The notes below the pieces were generated by a model. It had not been told where the DNA came from and searched no databases. It saw only the letters and a list, made by a program, of their open reading frames with translations. From assembly GCA_001051155.2 (NCBI GenBank), contig JYIP02000007.1, positions 3,598,342 through 3,662,341 of the forward strand: a stretch of DNA of 64,000 bases, read 5' to 3'. The translations under genes and the position numbers were made by a program. Numbering within the stretch: position 1 is the stretch's first letter; each line of letters begins with the position of its first letter. This stretch comes from Chrysoporthe austroafricana. Lineage: Eukaryota; Ascomycota; Sordariomycetes; Diaporthales; Cryphonectriaceae. Positions 62,848 to 64,000 of the stretch are shown piece by piece.

Positions 62848-63539
62848 ATGCGTTCCCTCGCCCCCATCTCCATCCGCTTCTCCATGGTCGCCCTCGCCGG
62901 CATGGTCCTCGTCGGCATGCTCCTCGTCAGCGCGACCACACCCACCGTGACCTACGTTCCCGTCTCCCCCACCCTGCCCGCCTACATGCACATCGACTGC
63001 TACTCCACCCGCATCCCGTCCCAGGACTCCCTGATCTCCACCACGGCCCACATGATGGACTGGTGCGGCTGCGAGAACAAGCTCAACACGAACCGCCTCG
63101 CATACGCTGGCAGTAAGTCGCGCTCTGTGCCACCCCCCCACCCCCCTACTAGAGGTCGTATGTCAATACACACAAGCTAGATACTGACCCAGAGGCAATC
63201 AATAGTGTCCGTCTACGACGACAAGATCCTTCCCGGCGCCCCTTCCGACATGCAGCCCGCCCGCACTTGGGCCTGCAGGTAAGTACTTTTTAAACCCCCT
63301 CAACACACTTGTTATTATCAACCCCACAGAAAAGCTGACCATCTGGTGTGAACAGCATGTACGCCAATGCCGCCTGCGACAGCGAGACGGACTGGTACCA
63401 GGCCCTGGGCAACGTCTCGGCCCAGTGCAACGGGGCGTCGGGCTATTTCTACGACGCGAGCCGCCAGATGGCCTGGGGGTTCGGAACCTATTGGGACAAC
63501 GCGTTCTGCGAGAGCGTGGGCTGGATTGGCATTTCTTGA
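62848..63539 (+). CDS. secreted cysteine-containing protein, 173 aa, three exons
   Basis: Exons 62848-63112, 63206-63278 and 63356-63539; introns 63113-63205 (GTAAGT...CAATAG) and 63279-63355 (GTAAGT...GAACAG), total 522 nt. The N terminus has a hydrophobic FSMVALAGMVLVGMLLVSA signal or anchor. Mature cysteines lie in HIDCYST, MDWCGCEN, TWACSMYANAACD, SAQCNGA and AFCESVG, eight in all. Spliced joints read LAYAG-MSVYDDKI and TWAC-SMYAN. Likely a small secreted effector-type protein. Partner of the divergent gene at 60918-61807, with which it shares the repeat-bearing intergenic region. Confidence 0.75.
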
Positions 63540-64000
63540 GGCGGCAACTGCATGAGCGGCTTCAGATGATACAACGTTCCGATACGTCTGGTCACCCCTT
63601 CCCCCCCCCCCCTTTGGCGATGATGGGGCACGATAGAACGATTTGCACTCGCTAGTTGGGGAAGACATCATTGCTGTCTCGATATAGATAGCATAATTTT
63701 GAGAGAAGAAGATGTGAGAGCAACTTTGCTTGCGTGACTTATACTATTGATACTCCACCATATGATTATTTACATGTGAATGTTTGCAGAGAGGCTCCGC
63801 GCCCGCTACTAAGAGTATTAATATCACGAGATTGAAATTATCCTTGGGCATATCAAGATAGTCTTGCGAGCAGTTTACAGCACAGCGCAGCACAGCACAG
63901 CACGAGGGCGCGGCAGGTGCAGGGTGTGTCCCAAGCGAGACCCGCGGTAGGCGGGCCAGAGAGGCGAGACAAAGGCACGAGGGAGACCAGTCGAGCTGCC
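63540..64000. other. 3' flank and start of another GC-rich repeat
   Basis: A C-run at 63600-63612 and an AT-rich stretch to about 63840 hold no gene. From about 63870, CAGCACAGCACAGCACG and GGGAGACCAG indicate the edge of a further GC-rich repeat. Confidence 0.4.

Overview
The window looks like a repeat-rich accessory region of a filamentous ascomycete (Pezizomycotina). Introns are short (about 45-145 nt) with GTRNGT-type donors, CTRAY-like branch sites and YAG acceptors. The recognisable families are typical of such fungi: a FunK1 kinase, the C-terminal part of a HET-type protein, an ankyrin protein, a berberine-bridge FAD oxidase, an RNA-silencing RdRP, and fungal-specific PD-(D/E)XK-like proteins. 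Very AT-rich, TA-rich islands (about 24.2-26.4 and 28.1-29.0 kb) resemble RIP-mutated transposon remains.

Layout: 0-5.5 kb holds an unrecognised minus-strand gene with a decayed tandem copy, a protein kinase with one nonsense codon at a conserved Trp, and a homeobox gene. 6.8-9.75 kb holds a DUF7587-like ORF and a two-exon PD-(D/E)XK-like gene. 10-12 kb is GC-rich repeat. 12.3-18 kb holds a berberine-bridge oxidase pseudogene, a tRNA-like relic and an RdRP pseudogene. 18.7-24 kb holds two intact single-exon PD-(D/E)XK-like genes separated by GC-rich repeat. 24-29.3 kb is AT-rich decay with ankyrin, APH-type and membrane-peptide relics. 29.6-31.2 kb is GC-rich repeat. 31.3-33.05 kb is a three-exon DUF7924-type gene. 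33-38 kb holds decayed genes and a HET C-terminal fragment. 38.1-39.9 kb is an intact ankyrin gene. 40-43.8 kb holds relics and a divergent pair of PD-(D/E)XK-like paralogues. 43.8-50.2 kb is a large mosaic of GC-rich satellites. 50.2-60 kb has an intact FunK1 kinase between inverted arms, with two decayed members of another family on either side. 60.9-63.5 kb has two divergent genes for small secreted cysteine-containing proteins.

Genes that look intact: the DUF7587-like ORF, the PD-(D/E)XK-like genes at 8.7-9.75, 18.7-20.3, 22.1-23.9 and 31.3-33.05 kb, the ankyrin gene, FunK1, and the two secreted-protein genes. Seven loci carry a PD-(D/E)XK-type core by motif, an unusual density that suggests (inference) a compartment of conflict- or transposon-related effectors in a fast-turnover region.

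The strangest signal is structural. The FunK1 unit is bounded by inverted arms (about 52.01-52.31 and 58.16-58.41 kb). At the inner edge of those arms the relationship switches, with no gap, from reverse-complement to pure reversal: 52309-52382 and 58084-58157 are an exact 74-nt mirror repeat. No known copying mechanism produces this, so it is either a data artefact or something remarkable.
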